Origin: Pleurodeles waltl
Lineage: Eukaryota; Chordata; Amphibia; Caudata; Salamandridae
Assembly: GCF_031143425.1 (NCBI RefSeq)
Contig: NC_090444.1
Location: 1,311,687,324 to 1,311,751,323 of the forward strand
Length of the DNA stretch: 64,000 bases
Direction: 5' to 3'
Shown: positions 48,600 to 59,516 of the stretch, one piece after another
Layout: each line of letters starts with the position of its first letter
How positions within the stretch are numbered: position 1 is the stretch's first letter
Made by a program: the position numbers and the translations under genes
Notes under the pieces: generated by a model
The model's input: the letters and a program-made list of their open reading frames with translations, nothing else
Database searches by the model: none
What the model was told of the DNA's origin: nothing

Positions 48600-49990
48600 C
48601 TAATACAACAGCAGAGTTAGTTTATTTGTTCAATATCTTCCCATTTTGCTGTACTGTCTATGGATCTGCATTAGCCTCTCATAATAAACATGCACTGACG
48701 GTTTTGGCTCTTACATTGCCTGCATGATTTTACACCAATACACTTCCCTTTGTGGTACCATCGACTTCAAATGCTCAATTACTGTGCTGCATTTGTTCCT
48801 CACTTCCAGAGATGGGCTATTATTTGGGACAACTCTTTCCAGTTCTTGTGTCGACCAATTTACAACCCCTTTACAATTTATACATAAATCATTGGGAATC
48901 AACATTTCAAACACCATACATAAATCTTCCCAGAGTATCTTTGTAACAGTTAGAGTCTTTCTACTTCGTTGTACCACTTATTTGTCTCATCCCTCAGCTT
49001 TGGAAATGTTGTTCTAAATGAAAAAAGATCATATTGACTCCAAGCATACAGCACATATACTGTACAATGCACTTCTCTGATTGGAAGTTCAGTAATCACT
49101 CCTGTTTCAGGCTCACTTGCAATTGTTTCCTTCTCAGCTTCACAAGTTGACTTTTCTTATTTGCCTTGATCCATTCTTTCTTTGCCCATTGATCCTTAGA
49201 TTTCTTTGACTCTCCCTATTCCTTTGTGCACTTCACTAATTCCTTAATATGCACTCTCAAGCTTAGCAATTTCATCAGCTTCATTTAATTATCACTCATC
49301 ACCATTCTGAAGTTTGTAAATGTGTGTTCTTACTAAGTCATCTCAAACTCTTCAGCCAGACTTTCCAATTTATCATGCAGCTTGCAAGTATGCCTAGCAA
49401 CTTCTTTACTTAAATATGTAAAATTAACCTCATTCTATGTATTCATTTTTTTCTATGCCAATAGTGTCCCTCAAAATCTTGTCAAGTTCTGTTTTTAATT
49501 GCATTATGTTAATATCCTTGGTCACTGTCTCTCCATTGTGAGACTGTTATTCTGTGACTAGAACAGTGGTAACAGTAGCTGTGTGAAGTGCATCTGTGGA
49601 CATACCTAATAGGATGTATTACCTGTTTCAGTGCATACAGAACAGAGGTAACAGTTGCAACCTCAGTTACACCTGGTCTTAGTCCTCCTGTCTCTTGCTC
49701 CTGTGGGGGTGATACTACCGGAGGAGGTACAATATGTTATGGAGGTGGTCTTGAATTGACTTCTTCATAATAAGGCCCAGTATCTCTCTCTTTCTTCTCA
49801 TCTTTATTTTGACTCTACTCCTTGTCCGTTTTCTCCTTCTCTTTCTCCCTTACCATTGCAGAGAAGATGCCTACACCTTCAATCATATCTTCATGCCTTG
49901 CTTGCTGTTTCGAATTCCAATTCACATCTAACCAATTACTAAAAGTAAGTCAACTACTTGTCTCTATCCTCTTGCATTCTTTCTGAAATA
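48600..49990 (-). pseudogene. Endogenous retrovirus gag-like remnant (minus strand)
   Basis: Upstream of env on the same strand is a decayed gag-like region. It has a basic Lys/Glu-rich stretch near 49850-49790, a proline-rich segment with PPPVVSPPQEQE near 49720 (like retroviral late/linker regions), and a charged coiled-coil-like part near 49400-49150. An 89-codon open piece (48977-48711) contains NCKGVVNWSTQELE and resembles a capsid segment, followed by VHVYYERLMQIH. Stops and shifts are frequent. No protease, reverse transcriptase or integrase motif is seen between this and env, and only about 100-200 bases separate the two, so pol appears to be missing. The gag call rests on motif style and gene order, not a full-domain match. 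Confidence 0.45.
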
Positions 49991-50089
49991 CAACATGCTG
50001 CCATGCATTTAATGATTTGCGTCAGACACGCCTGGTTTGGAGTTTCATTTAATACATCACTTCTCACACATTCTAAATTTTTCTCACTT

Positions 50090-51450
50090 TAAAGGTACCA
50101 TTCAGGGGAAATTGTGTGTTCTTGTTTTCAGAAGTGACCCGCTTCTAATTTTTAATCAATAAATAAGTGTGTAAACCTTTATTACGCACCTTATTGTTAA
50201 TGCAAATGTCTTAATTAGAAATTATTAATGAATGTTTATGTATTTTGAATAATGAAAAAGGTAGAAAATTACTAGCGTAGAAAAATAATGTTCACGTTTG
50301 AAATTGTGACCTCGGAGAGTGGTCGCCAAAATTCACGAATTATATTAAAAGAACAACTAACATATGTGAAATATTGAAAATGTATTGTAATAACATAGTA
50401 CTATGTCATATTGAGAGATATAGCTTATGTTTTGCATTATATTGTAGAGCTTAACTTAGTCAAAGTCGTGGCCTAGTTTTGCCAAGCCTTGTGCAGAAGC
50501 TGAATATTAACGTTCAATGAAAAGATGCTGACAAATCAAACTAACATTGAACTGCTATTTGCTTAACTGAAACCTTTGCATGAACCTACGGACAGGAGAC
50601 AATGGAACTAGAATGTATCAAAAACTGTGTAAGGTGCTCTGAGTGTACTTTCCCAGGAATCAAACAATAGAGACACTGACTGGAGAAGAAGATGCAACAT
50701 TTTCGATACCTGATGAGCTGGATGATGAGGACATCGCAAAGTGAACCAATCAACAATCTGGGAACTGTGTAATATTAAAATTCAGATATTTGAATTATGA
50801 AAATTATTGGACAAAGTTAAATTGTGTTATTAATTGACCAATCAAGAATTGGGGGATAGTCTGGGTGACTTTGATATAATGCTGTGACAAAGGGGGAATG
50901 GATGGCAAGAGGTGTTAGGTGCAGTTATAGAGAAGACCTTACTCCGAAGTTGATGCGGAGAAGATTTGAGATTCTGTCATTGGGCTAATGCTCTTGAGAG
51001 CCTGATGTGATGCTGATCGATTGATGACCTGAGGACGAAGACTGACTTTGTTGCTGATCCATACCGAGGATAGGTAGATATGACAATGTGACTGATTTAA
51101 CTTATGTGCCTTTTTTTCTAGGTACCAACTGCGCTGTCTAATAGTTTCTCTTAGCTAGATGTGTTTCCAAATTCAAGTTCTAAACTGTTTTCGCATGAAG
51201 TCCCACATGCTGATGCTAATCTGGGTTAGGTGAGGTTTCTACCTTATGACATTGACAACACAGAGACAAATGATTTGCTGAACTCTGCTACTTATGTTGA
51301 CTTATTCATTCCTGATTCTATTGTTGACTTATGCTACTGCTTTAGAATGTACTCTAATGCAAATTTTGATTAGGTTATGTTTTTGCCACCTTTTAATGAA
51401 TTAATATGGATTTGTTGAACTTGAATAAAGTTTGAACAAATTTTCATGAC
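50090..51450. other. Non-coding; possible 5' LTR region of the minus-strand retrovirus
   Basis: No coding frame. On the minus strand AATAAA occurs at 50183-50178, just upstream of the gag-like region, where the R region of a 5' LTR would lie. No second copy was found on the env side, so the LTR call is weak. On the plus strand, gaataaag at 51423-51430 lies just before the Harbinger copy 2 insertion site. Confidence 0.3.
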
Positions 51451-51789
51451 TTAGGGTTCATTCCAACCCTGGCGGTCGGTGTTAAAGCGGCGGCCAACCC
51501 GCCAACAGGCAGGCGGTAGTAAAAATGGGATTCTGACCCTGGCGGGAACCGCCAACACAGGCCGCCACTTTAACACTCCGACCGACTTTAACACTCCGGC
51601 GGGACAGACAAACAGCGCGGCGGTCACCGCCAACAGACAAGCGGCAGACAATGTACCGCCCACACTATCACGACCCACCAATCCGCCACCTTTTCCGGGG
51701 CGGGCGCCCCGCCGATAAAAACACGGCGGAAACAGACTACGAACGGGAAAACGCTCACCTATACACACTCCACGAGGAATCTGGACAGC

Positions 51790-51872
51790 ATGGAACCCGA
51801 ATTAAACATCCTACCAGCCATTGTCTTCCTGCTCCTCTACCAGGAGCACGAACGCCGGCGCAGAAGACAACG
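51790..51872 (+). CDS. Harbinger transposase exon 1, copy 2
   Basis: The exon starts at an ATG and encodes 27 codons plus two bases: MEPELNILPAIVFLLLYQEH, then a run rich in Arg. It is followed by a strong donor (GTGAGTACTGC) also present in copy 1. Joining it to the acceptor at 57977 completes an Arg codon and continues in frame into HRPLGLARRW and the conserved PPVYRP start of Harbinger transposases. The intron between them is 6104 bp and contains the whole of Myb-like gene 1 on the other strand. The evidence is phase agreement plus conservation in the second copy. RNA data would be needed to prove the splice. Confidence 0.7.
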
Positions 51873-52349
51873 GTGAGTACTGCACCTACGACACAGGGGA
51901 GGGGGGAGGAGAAAAGGTTACGGGCACACACACACGCGACACACCCACCCACACCCTCACCCCCCAATCCCTACACACCAATGCAGAGCAACAAGTCAGA
52001 GTGACACCCTCCAAACCCCCCGGAATAATGCAAAGACAAAATAAAATGTTCATTAAAATTGAAGTATATTAAAGCATATTTGAACTTAAGTGAAATATGA
52101 AATTTATCAAATAAATATATTACAACATGAACAATATATACATAGTCCAAAAGTCCGGCACATATTGGCTACATTCCATTGTTCGTGGGCCAATGTGCAT
52201 AAACACATGGGCAAAGCCCACACACGAGACCCCATTCCATTGGAGAGAACACTGCTGGGGCATCAGATAATAAAAACACAGGCACCTCAGGGGGAAGGGG
52301 GGCACCTCAGCCACATGAGTCCATGACGCCAGATCCACGAGGGGCCTCC

Positions 52350-52525
52350 ATGCCCACTGTACCATCCTGGGGAGTGCAAAGCCACAGTCTCTCAAGTCTC
52401 TACAGTGGGTGGATTGCCCATTGTACCATCCTGGGGAGTGCAAAGCCACAGTTTTCCAAGTCTCTACAGTGGGTGGATTGCCCACTGTACCATCCGGGGG
52501 AGTGCAAAGCCACAGTCCATCAGGT
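52350..52525. repeat. 64-bp tandem repeat, about three units
   Basis: The phrase gtaccatcctggggagtgca recurs at exactly 64-bp spacing (52359, 52423, 52487). The same repeat family occurs at the matching place in copy 1 (28937 onward), so it was present in the common ancestor. Confidence 0.9.
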
Positions 52526-52619
52526 GGATTACAGACTCCACTGGTTATGGAGGAGGCATGTTGGCCAGAGTGCTTCGTGAAGCCCTGCCCGACACAGATC
52601 CGGCCCTGCCAATGGGCCA

Positions 52620-54070
52620 GCGGTGCTTGAGATGAAGGGCCCAGCGGAGCAGTTCAGAGACGGCGGTGCCCAGCGGAGCGGTGCTTGAGATGAAGGGCCC
52701 AGCGGAGCAGTTCAGAGACGGCGGTGCCCAGCGGAGCGGTGCTTGACAGGAAGGGCCCAGCGGAGCGGTGCTTGAGATGAAGGGCCAAGCGGAGCGGTGC
52801 AGAGACGGCGGTGCCCAGCGGAGCGGTGCTTGAGATGAAGGGCCCAGCGGAGCGGTGCTTGAGATGAAGGGCCAAGCGGAGCGGTGCAGAGACGGCGGTG
52901 CCCAGCGGAGCGGTGCTTGAAATGAAGGGCCCAGCGGAGCGGTGCTTGAGATGAAGGGCCAAGCGGAGCGGTGCAGAGACGGCGGTGCCCAGCGGAGCGG
53001 TGCTTGAGATGAAGGGCCCAGCGGAGCGGTGCAGAGATGGCGGTGCCCAGCGGAGCGGTGCTTGAGATGAAGGGCCAAGCGGAGCGGTGCAGAGACGGCG
53101 GTGCCCAGCGGAGCGGTGCTTGAGATGAAGGGCCCAGCGGAGCGGTGCTTGAGATGAAGGGCCCAGCGGAGCGGTGCAGAGATGAAGGGCCAAGATGGCG
53201 GTGCCCAGCGGTGCTTGAGATGAAGGGCCAAGCGGAGCGGTGCAGAGACGCCGGTGCCCAGCGGAGCGGTGCTTGAGATGAAGGGCCCAGCGGAGCGGTG
53301 CAGAGATGGCGGTGCCCAGCGGAGTGGTGCTTGAGATGAAGGGCCAAGCGGAGCGGTGCAGAGACGGCGGTGCCCAGCGGAACGGTGCTTGAAATGAAGG
53401 GCCCAGCGGAGCGGTGCTTGAGATGAAGAGCCAAGCGGAGCGGTGCAGAGACGGCGGTGCCCAGCGGAGCGGTGCTTGAGATGAAGGGCCAAGCGGAGCG
53501 GTGCAGAGACGGCGGTGCCCAGCGGAGCGGTGCTTGAGATGAAGGGCCCAGCGGAGCGGTGCAGAGACGGCGGTGCCCAGTGGAGCGGTGCTTGAGATGA
53601 AGGGCCAAGCGGAGCGGTGCAGAGACGGCGGTGCCCAGCGGAGCGGTGCTTGAGATGAAGGGCCCAGCGGAGCGGTGCTTGAGATGAAGGGCCAAGCGGA
53701 GCGGTGCAGAGACGGCGGGGCCCAGTGGAGCGGTGCTTGAGATGAAGGGCCCAGCGGAGCGGTGCTTGAGATGAAGGGCCAAGCGGAGCGGTGCAGAGAC
53801 GGCGGTGCCCAGCGGAGCAGTGCTTGAGATGAAGGGCCCAGCAGAGCGGTGCAGAGACGGCGGTGCCCAGCGGAGCGGTGCCCAGCGGAGCAGTGCTTGA
53901 GATGAAGGGCCCAGCGGAGCGGTGCAGAGACGGCGGTGCCCAGCGGAGCGGTGCTTGAGATGAAGGGCCCAGCGGAGCGGTGCTTGAGATGAAGGGCCAA
54001 GCGGAGTGGTGCAGAGACGGCGGTGCCCAGCGGAGCGGTGCTTGAGATGAAGGGCCCAGCGGAGCGGTGC
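52620..54070. repeat. 29-bp minisatellite, about 50 units
   Basis: Two related 29-bp variants intermix in irregular order: one contains cttgagatgaagggcccagc and the other cagagacggcggtgcccagc, both ending in ggagc and starting ggtgc. Because 29 is not a multiple of three and the unit is almost free of stops on the minus strand, all three minus frames stay open for hundreds of codons and read the same 29-residue periodic peptide. These long frames (750, 448 and 356 codons) are therefore best explained by the repeat and not by selection for protein. Confidence 0.95.
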
Positions 54071-54912
54071 TTGTCACGGTGGGGCCCTGTTCAGGGGTGC
54101 CTCTCACGGCGGGGTCCTGTTCAGCGATGCTTGTCACGGCGGGGCCCTGTTCAGCGGTGCCTCTCACGGCGGGGCCCTGTTCAGCGGTGCCTCTCACCGC
54201 GGGGCCCTGTTCAGCGGTGCTTGTCTCGGCAGGGCCCTGTTCAGCGGTGCTTCTCACGGCGGGGCCCAGTTCAGCGGTGCTTGTCTCGGCGGGGCCCAGT
54301 TCAGCGGTGCTTGTCACGGCAGGGCCCTGTTCAGCGGTGCCTCTCACGGCGGGGCCCAGTTCAGCGGTGCCACTCACGGCGGGGCCCTGTTCAGCGGTGC
54401 TTGTCTCGGCGGGGCCCAGTTCAGCGGTGCCTCTCACGGCGGGGCCCTGTTCAGCGGTGCCTCTCACGGCGGGGCCCTGTTCAGCGGTGCTTGTCTCGCC
54501 GGGGCCCAGTTCAGCGGTGCCCTTCACGGCGGGGCCCAGTTCATCGGTGCCTCTCACGGCGGGGCCCTGTTCAGCGGTGCCTCTCACGGCGGGGCCCTGT
54601 TCAGCGGTGCTTCTCACGGCGGGGCCCTGTTCAGCGGTGCTTGTCTCGGCGGGGCCCTGTTCAGCGGTGCCTCTCACGGCGGGGCCCTGTTCAGCGGTGC
54701 TTGTCTCGGCGGGGCCCTGTTCAGCGGTGCTTCTCACGGCGGGGCCCAGTTCAGCAGTGCTTGTCTCGGCGGGGCCCAGTTCAGCGGTGCTTGTCACGGC
54801 GGGCCTTGTTCAGCGGTGCTTGTCTCGGCGGGGCCCTGTTCAGCGGTGCCTCTCACCGCGGGGCCCTGTTCAGCGGTGCTTCTCACGGCGGGGCCCAGTT
54901 CAGCGGTGCTTG
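54071..54912. repeat. 30-bp minisatellite, about 28 units
   Basis: Units read ggtgc followed by ctctcacggcggggcc or ttgtctcggcggggcc and then ctgttcagc or cagttcagc. The period is 30 bp apart from one 29-bp unit near 54800. On the minus strand one frame reads ten-residue units of the form TAEQGPAVRG and TAEQGPAETS. In copy 1 the matching place has a few 30-bp units in frame with the Myb-like gene 1 tail (AISPAAQEAT type). In copy 2 the Myb frame ends at 55026 before reaching the array. Confidence 0.95.
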
Positions 54913-55025
54913 TCTTGTGTTCCTAGGGAACCAGATGTGGCCAATAATTCCCGCTCAGTCGCCATCCGATCTTTCGCTTGCGGGGCCCTCCTGTGCTGGA
55001 GTACTGGGCCCGTGGGTGTCCTCTG

Positions 55026-57513
55026 TCACACCCCAAATGGGGCTGGTGGGGCCCTCCTGGGCAGCTCGCCTGCTGCCGGACTTGTCCGCCCTGCTGCCTT
55101 GCCCTCCTTGGCAGAAACTCTGGGGCCCTTGCCTCCCTTTGTGGATGGGCCAGGTGACGGTGCAAGGGTGGTGTCCTTGGGGGCAGCCGTCTCAGGCCTG
55201 TTGCGCCGGCCCTTCCCTTTTTTGATTTTTTTCCCAGGGGGTGGGCTGGCTGTCCCCTTGCTGCTGGCCGATGTTCCTGCCCTAGGAGCTGGTGGACTCC
55301 AATAGCCCTGAACGATGGTCCAAGTAGGTGCAGGGCTTGTGGTGGCTGAGGTGCTGATTGGAGTCTTATGAGATGGAGGGGGTGGGTCAGTTGTTGGAAA
55401 GAGGTCAAGGTTGGAAAGGAAAATCAATTGAGAAAGACAGGGACGGGTAGTTGTAGTGGGTATGGGAGTGTAGGAAGAGGATGTGGTTGAAGGAGAGTGA
55501 AGTCTGGTGTCTTTGGGTGCAGGTGCTTGTGCTGGAGGCTGTCGTGAGGTGGATGGCTGTTGGGTGGGTGGCTGCCTGCGTTTGTGTGGTTTGGAAGAGG
55601 GGGTGACAGACACACTGGGAGAGGACACAGGGGACATGTAAATGGCAGTGGGGGTGGTGACTGCACGTGTGCGGACTGTTCTGGTGGGTGTGGTGGTGAT
55701 GGATGTACTGGCTGATGGTGGTGTGCATGCAGGTGTGAGTGGAGACGTCACAGGGAGGGAGGAGGGAGACGAGGAGGAGGGGGACACAGAGGAGGCAGTG
55801 GCTGTTGGCATGTCTGCATGTGGATGTTGCTTGGGTGAATGCTTGTGTGATCTGTGGTACTTATGTCTGGATGAGCTGCCCTTGGGTGTTGAGGTGTGTG
55901 CAGGCTGGTCTGTAGGTGTGTCTGGGATAGGCAGAGGAACAGGGGAGTGGGACTGGGTTGAGGAAGTTGGCGGGGGGAGGCTAGACACAGGGACAATTGC
56001 TGCCGTCAGTGCTGAGGCCAGAGCGTTGAACGATCGCTGATGGGCAGCCTGACCCGAATGAATGCCCTCCAGGTATGCATTGCTCCGATGCACCTCCCTT
56101 TCTACCCCCTGGATGGCATTCAAAAGGGTAGACTGCCCAACAATGAGCGTCTGGAGGAGGTCAATGATCTCCGCACTGAGGGCAGCAGGGGTAACTGGGG
56201 CAGGACCTGAGGTGCCAGGGGCGAAGGAGATGCCCGGCTTCCTGGCCGAGCGGGCACGGGGCGAAAGCTGAGGGGCTGCTGGGAGGGCGGAGCTGGTGCG
56301 CAGGGTGGCGGCTGTACCTATTGTTGCGGTGGGCACGGATGTTGCCGCCACCACAAGGGAGCTCCCTTCCGAGGACGTGTCGGTGTCGCTGACGTCTCCA
56401 CGGGTCCCCGTTGTGGAGCTCCACTCGCCCTCCGTCTCACTGGTGTACTCGGAGTCGGTTGCATGGCCCTCTGGGGCCATGTGAGATGCAGCTCTCTCGT
56501 GCGCCGATGCCACTTCTCCTCCGCCTGATGATGCTAATGCACACATGAACAGGAAAACCAAAAAAAAGGGGGGGGGAGAAGAAAGAAAGACATGTTGAGT
56601 GCATGCATTGGCGGCACCGTTGGCGGAGAGGACAGACACAGAAGCCCCCTGCACTACGCCGCGCACTCGGGGTACACTACTCAATTATTGTGACTTGGCC
56701 TACAAGTCTATGGACGACAAATGCACACATAGGTGAGCCCGGACCATGGATAGCTGTACTTAGCACCCTACAGAGGTGGGGGGCGGGGGCACAGGGCCAT
56801 GCCAAACGGAGGGGCCTAGCCTACAGAAACCGCCCTGGCCTAGAGATAGCCACAGCCCTCCTCCTCCCCCACCCAGACACCTCCACTGTGCGCTAATATA
56901 GCAGAATGTGCTGATACTCACCCCCTTGTGTCTGCTGTGATGTCCTCACGCGCACATCCAAATCGGGGTAGGCCACCGCCAGGATCTGGGACATCAGGGG
57001 GGTCAATTGCCGTGTGGCACCCCTCGTAGGTTGGGAGGCCATCCCCAGCAGAGCCTCGGCGGTCTTTCTGCTCCCGCAGCGGATGTCCTCCCACCTCTTG
57101 CGGCAGTGGGTGCCCCGTCTATTGTGGACCCCCAGGGCCCGGACGTCCTTGGCGATGGCACGCCAAATGTCGATCTTCTGATGGGCGCTGACCTATGTGA
57201 CATGTACAGGGTGGAAAAATAAATATCATCACTTTTCTGCTTGGTCGATGTGAGTGGCCCCCCCTCCCCAACCTTGCCATGTGGCACATGCTCTCATCTG
57301 TTGTGCGTTGCACTCCTCATTCGCTCCCCTCCCCACCATCTTACATCCACCCCACTCAACACAGGCATAGCCCATACTACGTGCTCCCTGTGTACTCACC
57401 TGTTGGTCTGGAGGACCGTAGAGTAGCACATACTGGGGGAGGACCCCATCAACAAGTTTCTCCAATTCCTCAGATGTGAAGGCAGGGGCCCTTTCCCCAG
57501 TCGCAGCAGCCAT
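55026..57513 (-). CDS. Harbinger Myb/SANT-like protein 1 (630 aa, three exons), nested in transposase intron
   Basis: Exon 1 is 57513-57400 (38 codons from the ATG, donor GTGAGT), exon 2 is 57192-56922 (271 bp, donor GTGAGT) and exon 3 is 56533-55026 (acceptor TGCATTAG). Phases fit exactly and the total is 630 codons plus stop. Residues about 12-80 form a Myb/SANT-like DNA-binding domain of the type found in Harbinger accessory proteins, with FTSEELEKLVDGVLPQY, the Trp in DIWRAIAKDV and CRKRWEDIR. After residue 130 the protein is acidic and Ser/Thr-rich, then has a leucine-rich stretch (AEIIDLLQTLIVGQSTLLNA) that may mediate oligomerisation, and then a long Pro/Ser/Thr-rich tail ending in a basic segment (KKIKKGKGRRNRP). 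In known systems such proteins bring the transposase to the element ends and into the nucleus. It lies wholly inside transposase intron 1 on the opposite strand. Confidence 0.8.
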
Positions 57514-57599
57514 TGTATCTTCCAGACCGAGGTCACAGCAGCACTTGCAGTATAGGTCCTCTCCTGTGGATGATCAGGTCTCGAGTGATTAAGCAGTTA

Positions 57600-57775
57600 G
57601 AAAATGGCGGTCACGCCCGCGGCGGTGCGTACCGCGGCGGGGCGTACCGCGACCGCCGGCGCACATCGTCATTGGCTCCTGAGACCCATAGGGTTCAATG
57701 TTAACCAATGCTGCTTTGCGCCGCGGTCCTCGACCGCCTACCGCCACGGTGTGCCACGCCAGCGCATTGACCTCA
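57600..57775. promoter_or_regulatory. Internal gcggt/accgc motif cluster upstream of Myb gene 1
   Basis: Just upstream of the Myb gene 1 start codon, in both copies, lies a cluster of gcggt and accgc words, some arranged as inverted pairs (gcggcggtgcgtaccgc, gaccgcctaccgccacggt). The same words crowd both ends of the element (51470-51640 and 61330-61600; for example gcggcggtgtgtaccgcc). I infer binding sites for an element-encoded Myb/SANT-like protein or transposase, which could couple end binding to control of the gene. In copy 1 the cluster at 32760-32900 is partly decayed. Confidence 0.4.
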
Positions 57776-57976
57776 CATCCCATTGTCACACTTTACAGGT
57801 CAGGCAGCCGCCATTTCAAGGGCCCACATGGCTTAATTTCTACTGCGTCACACAGGCCTAGGCCTTGCATTGCCACTCATACAAGCCATTCAATGCATAG
57901 CGAATCGTGTACTGTGCAAGCTGTGGTTACGTACCTGTGGGTTGCTTGACTCTGTGCTCCATGTTGTCCTTCCTAG

Positions 57977-58877
57977 GCACCGTCCGCTGGGACTTGCGAG
58001 GAGATGGAGGAATCCTCCCGTGTACAGACCGCTGGTGGACCTGTCGACAATGGAAGAAAGACATGTCATACTGACATACAGACTTGACCGAGCCACTATA
58101 CAGGAACTGTGTGCCCAGCTGGAGCCATACCTGATGTCCCCCATTCGCCAACCTACAGGGATTCCCCCTCTGGTGCAGGTTCTGTCAGTACTCCATTTTT
58201 TGGCAAGTGGATCATTCCAAACAACAGTGGCCATATCATCTGGGATGTCTCAGCCTATGTTTTCTAAGGTTTTGTCCAGAGTGTTGTCTGTCCTGATGAA
58301 ATACATGCGGAGCTACATTGTTTTCCCTGAGGTGGGCGATTTGGCTACAGTGAAGGGTGATTTCTATGCCCTTGGACATATCCCCAACACCATTGGTGCC
58401 ATTGATGGGACCCATGTGGCTTTGGTTCCCCCCAGTGGAAGTGAGCAGGTGTACAGGAACAGAAAAAGTTATCATTCGATGAATGTCCAGGTGGTCTGTT
58501 TGGCTGACCAGTACATCTCCCATGTAAATGCCAAGTTCCCTGGGTCAGTGCATGACGCGTACATCATGCGAAATAGCAGCATCCCTTATGTGATGGAACA
58601 GCTACAGAGACACCGTGTGTGGCTAATAGGTGACTCTGGTTACCCCAACCTGTCGTGGCTACTTACCCCAGTGAGGAATCCCAGGACAAGGGCAGAGGAA
58701 CGCTACAATGAGGCCCATGGGCGAACTAGGAGGATTATAGAAAGAACCTTCGGCCTCCTGAAGGCCAGGTTTAGGTGCCTGCATATGACAGGTGGATCCC
58801 TAATGTACTCACCAAAGAAGGTGTGCCATATCATCGTGGCCTGCTGTATGCTTCACAACCTGGCTTTGCGACGCTAG
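57977..58877 (+). CDS. Harbinger transposase main exon (DD35E), copy 2
   Basis: Joined to exon 1 this gives 327 residues, close to the roughly 350 of HARBI1-type transposases. The acceptor is ttgtccttcctag. Residues 36-50 (RRWRNPPVYRPLVDL) are the conserved N-terminal block, and 66-145 are helical with a helix-turn-helix-like part. The catalytic triad is visible: D171 in AIDGTHVAL, D247 in LIGDSGYPNL and E283 in RIIERTFGLLK, with 35 residues between the last two. YRNRKSYHSMNVQVVC and FPGSVHDAY are further family blocks. The frame stops at TAG 58875-58877 right after CCMLHNLALRR. Copy 1 has CAG-containing sequence there and continues, and in copy 2 the following 44 codons (VPFLQEDGPDGG to QQYFQ, TAG at 59012) are still open and acidic. 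The stop may be a recent mutation or an alternative C terminus. Confidence 0.88.
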
Positions 58878-59516
58878 GTACCTTTCCTGCAGGAGGATGG
58901 TCCAGATGGTGGTGTTGTAGCAGCTGTGGAGCCTGTGGAGAGTGAAGAGGAGGAAGACGACGGGGACGACACAGACAACAGGGACACAGTGATACAACAG
59001 TATTTTCAGTAGCACACAGGTACGAATCAACCCCGCCATTTTACATTTACTTAAAGTCTCCTGCCTCTCTACTGTCTGAGTTCCCCCCAGTTCCTGTTAA
59101 CTGAGTTGTGACTTTCCCTTCCGTTTTCAGAGCTGTGGGCCCCACTGCGTGACCTCTGCTTTGTTTGCCCATGGACTACAGCTGTGTGACAGTGGTATGT
59201 TGTCATCACAATGTAACTGAACATTTTTGCACCGTTATGTCTAATACATTTGTTCAAAATACAAGCAGACTCCAGATTTTTTAAGTGCAATAAGTGATTT
59301 AATTAAAGTGCTACATTTAGGAACATGATTGTAAAACGGTGATGGGTGATGGTGGAGTAATGTCCATGGCAGAGTCCAGTTTTCAGTCTCACAGGTGCAT
59401 TGTCCATATGCCTGTGGAAGGATGGAGCAGGGGCAGTTCAAGGTTGGACAGGGTGACAATGTGGGACAGTGGGATGACATCAGGGGGTATCGTTTGCTGG
59501 CGGGGGTCTTGGTATC

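Noticed and set aside
52545..54797. A 750-codon minus-strand open frame, with 448- and 356-codon frames overlapping it
   Set aside because: They read a 29-bp stop-free tandem repeat in three different frames, giving the same periodic peptide. They are not evidence of a gene.
52620..54912. CRISPR-like array
   Set aside because: Units are contiguous with no unique spacers, and the genome is eukaryotic.
54023..55305. 400- and 412-codon plus-strand open frames
   Set aside because: They lie over the 30-bp minisatellite and the antisense of Myb-like gene 1, are low-complexity, and the two frames overlap each other.
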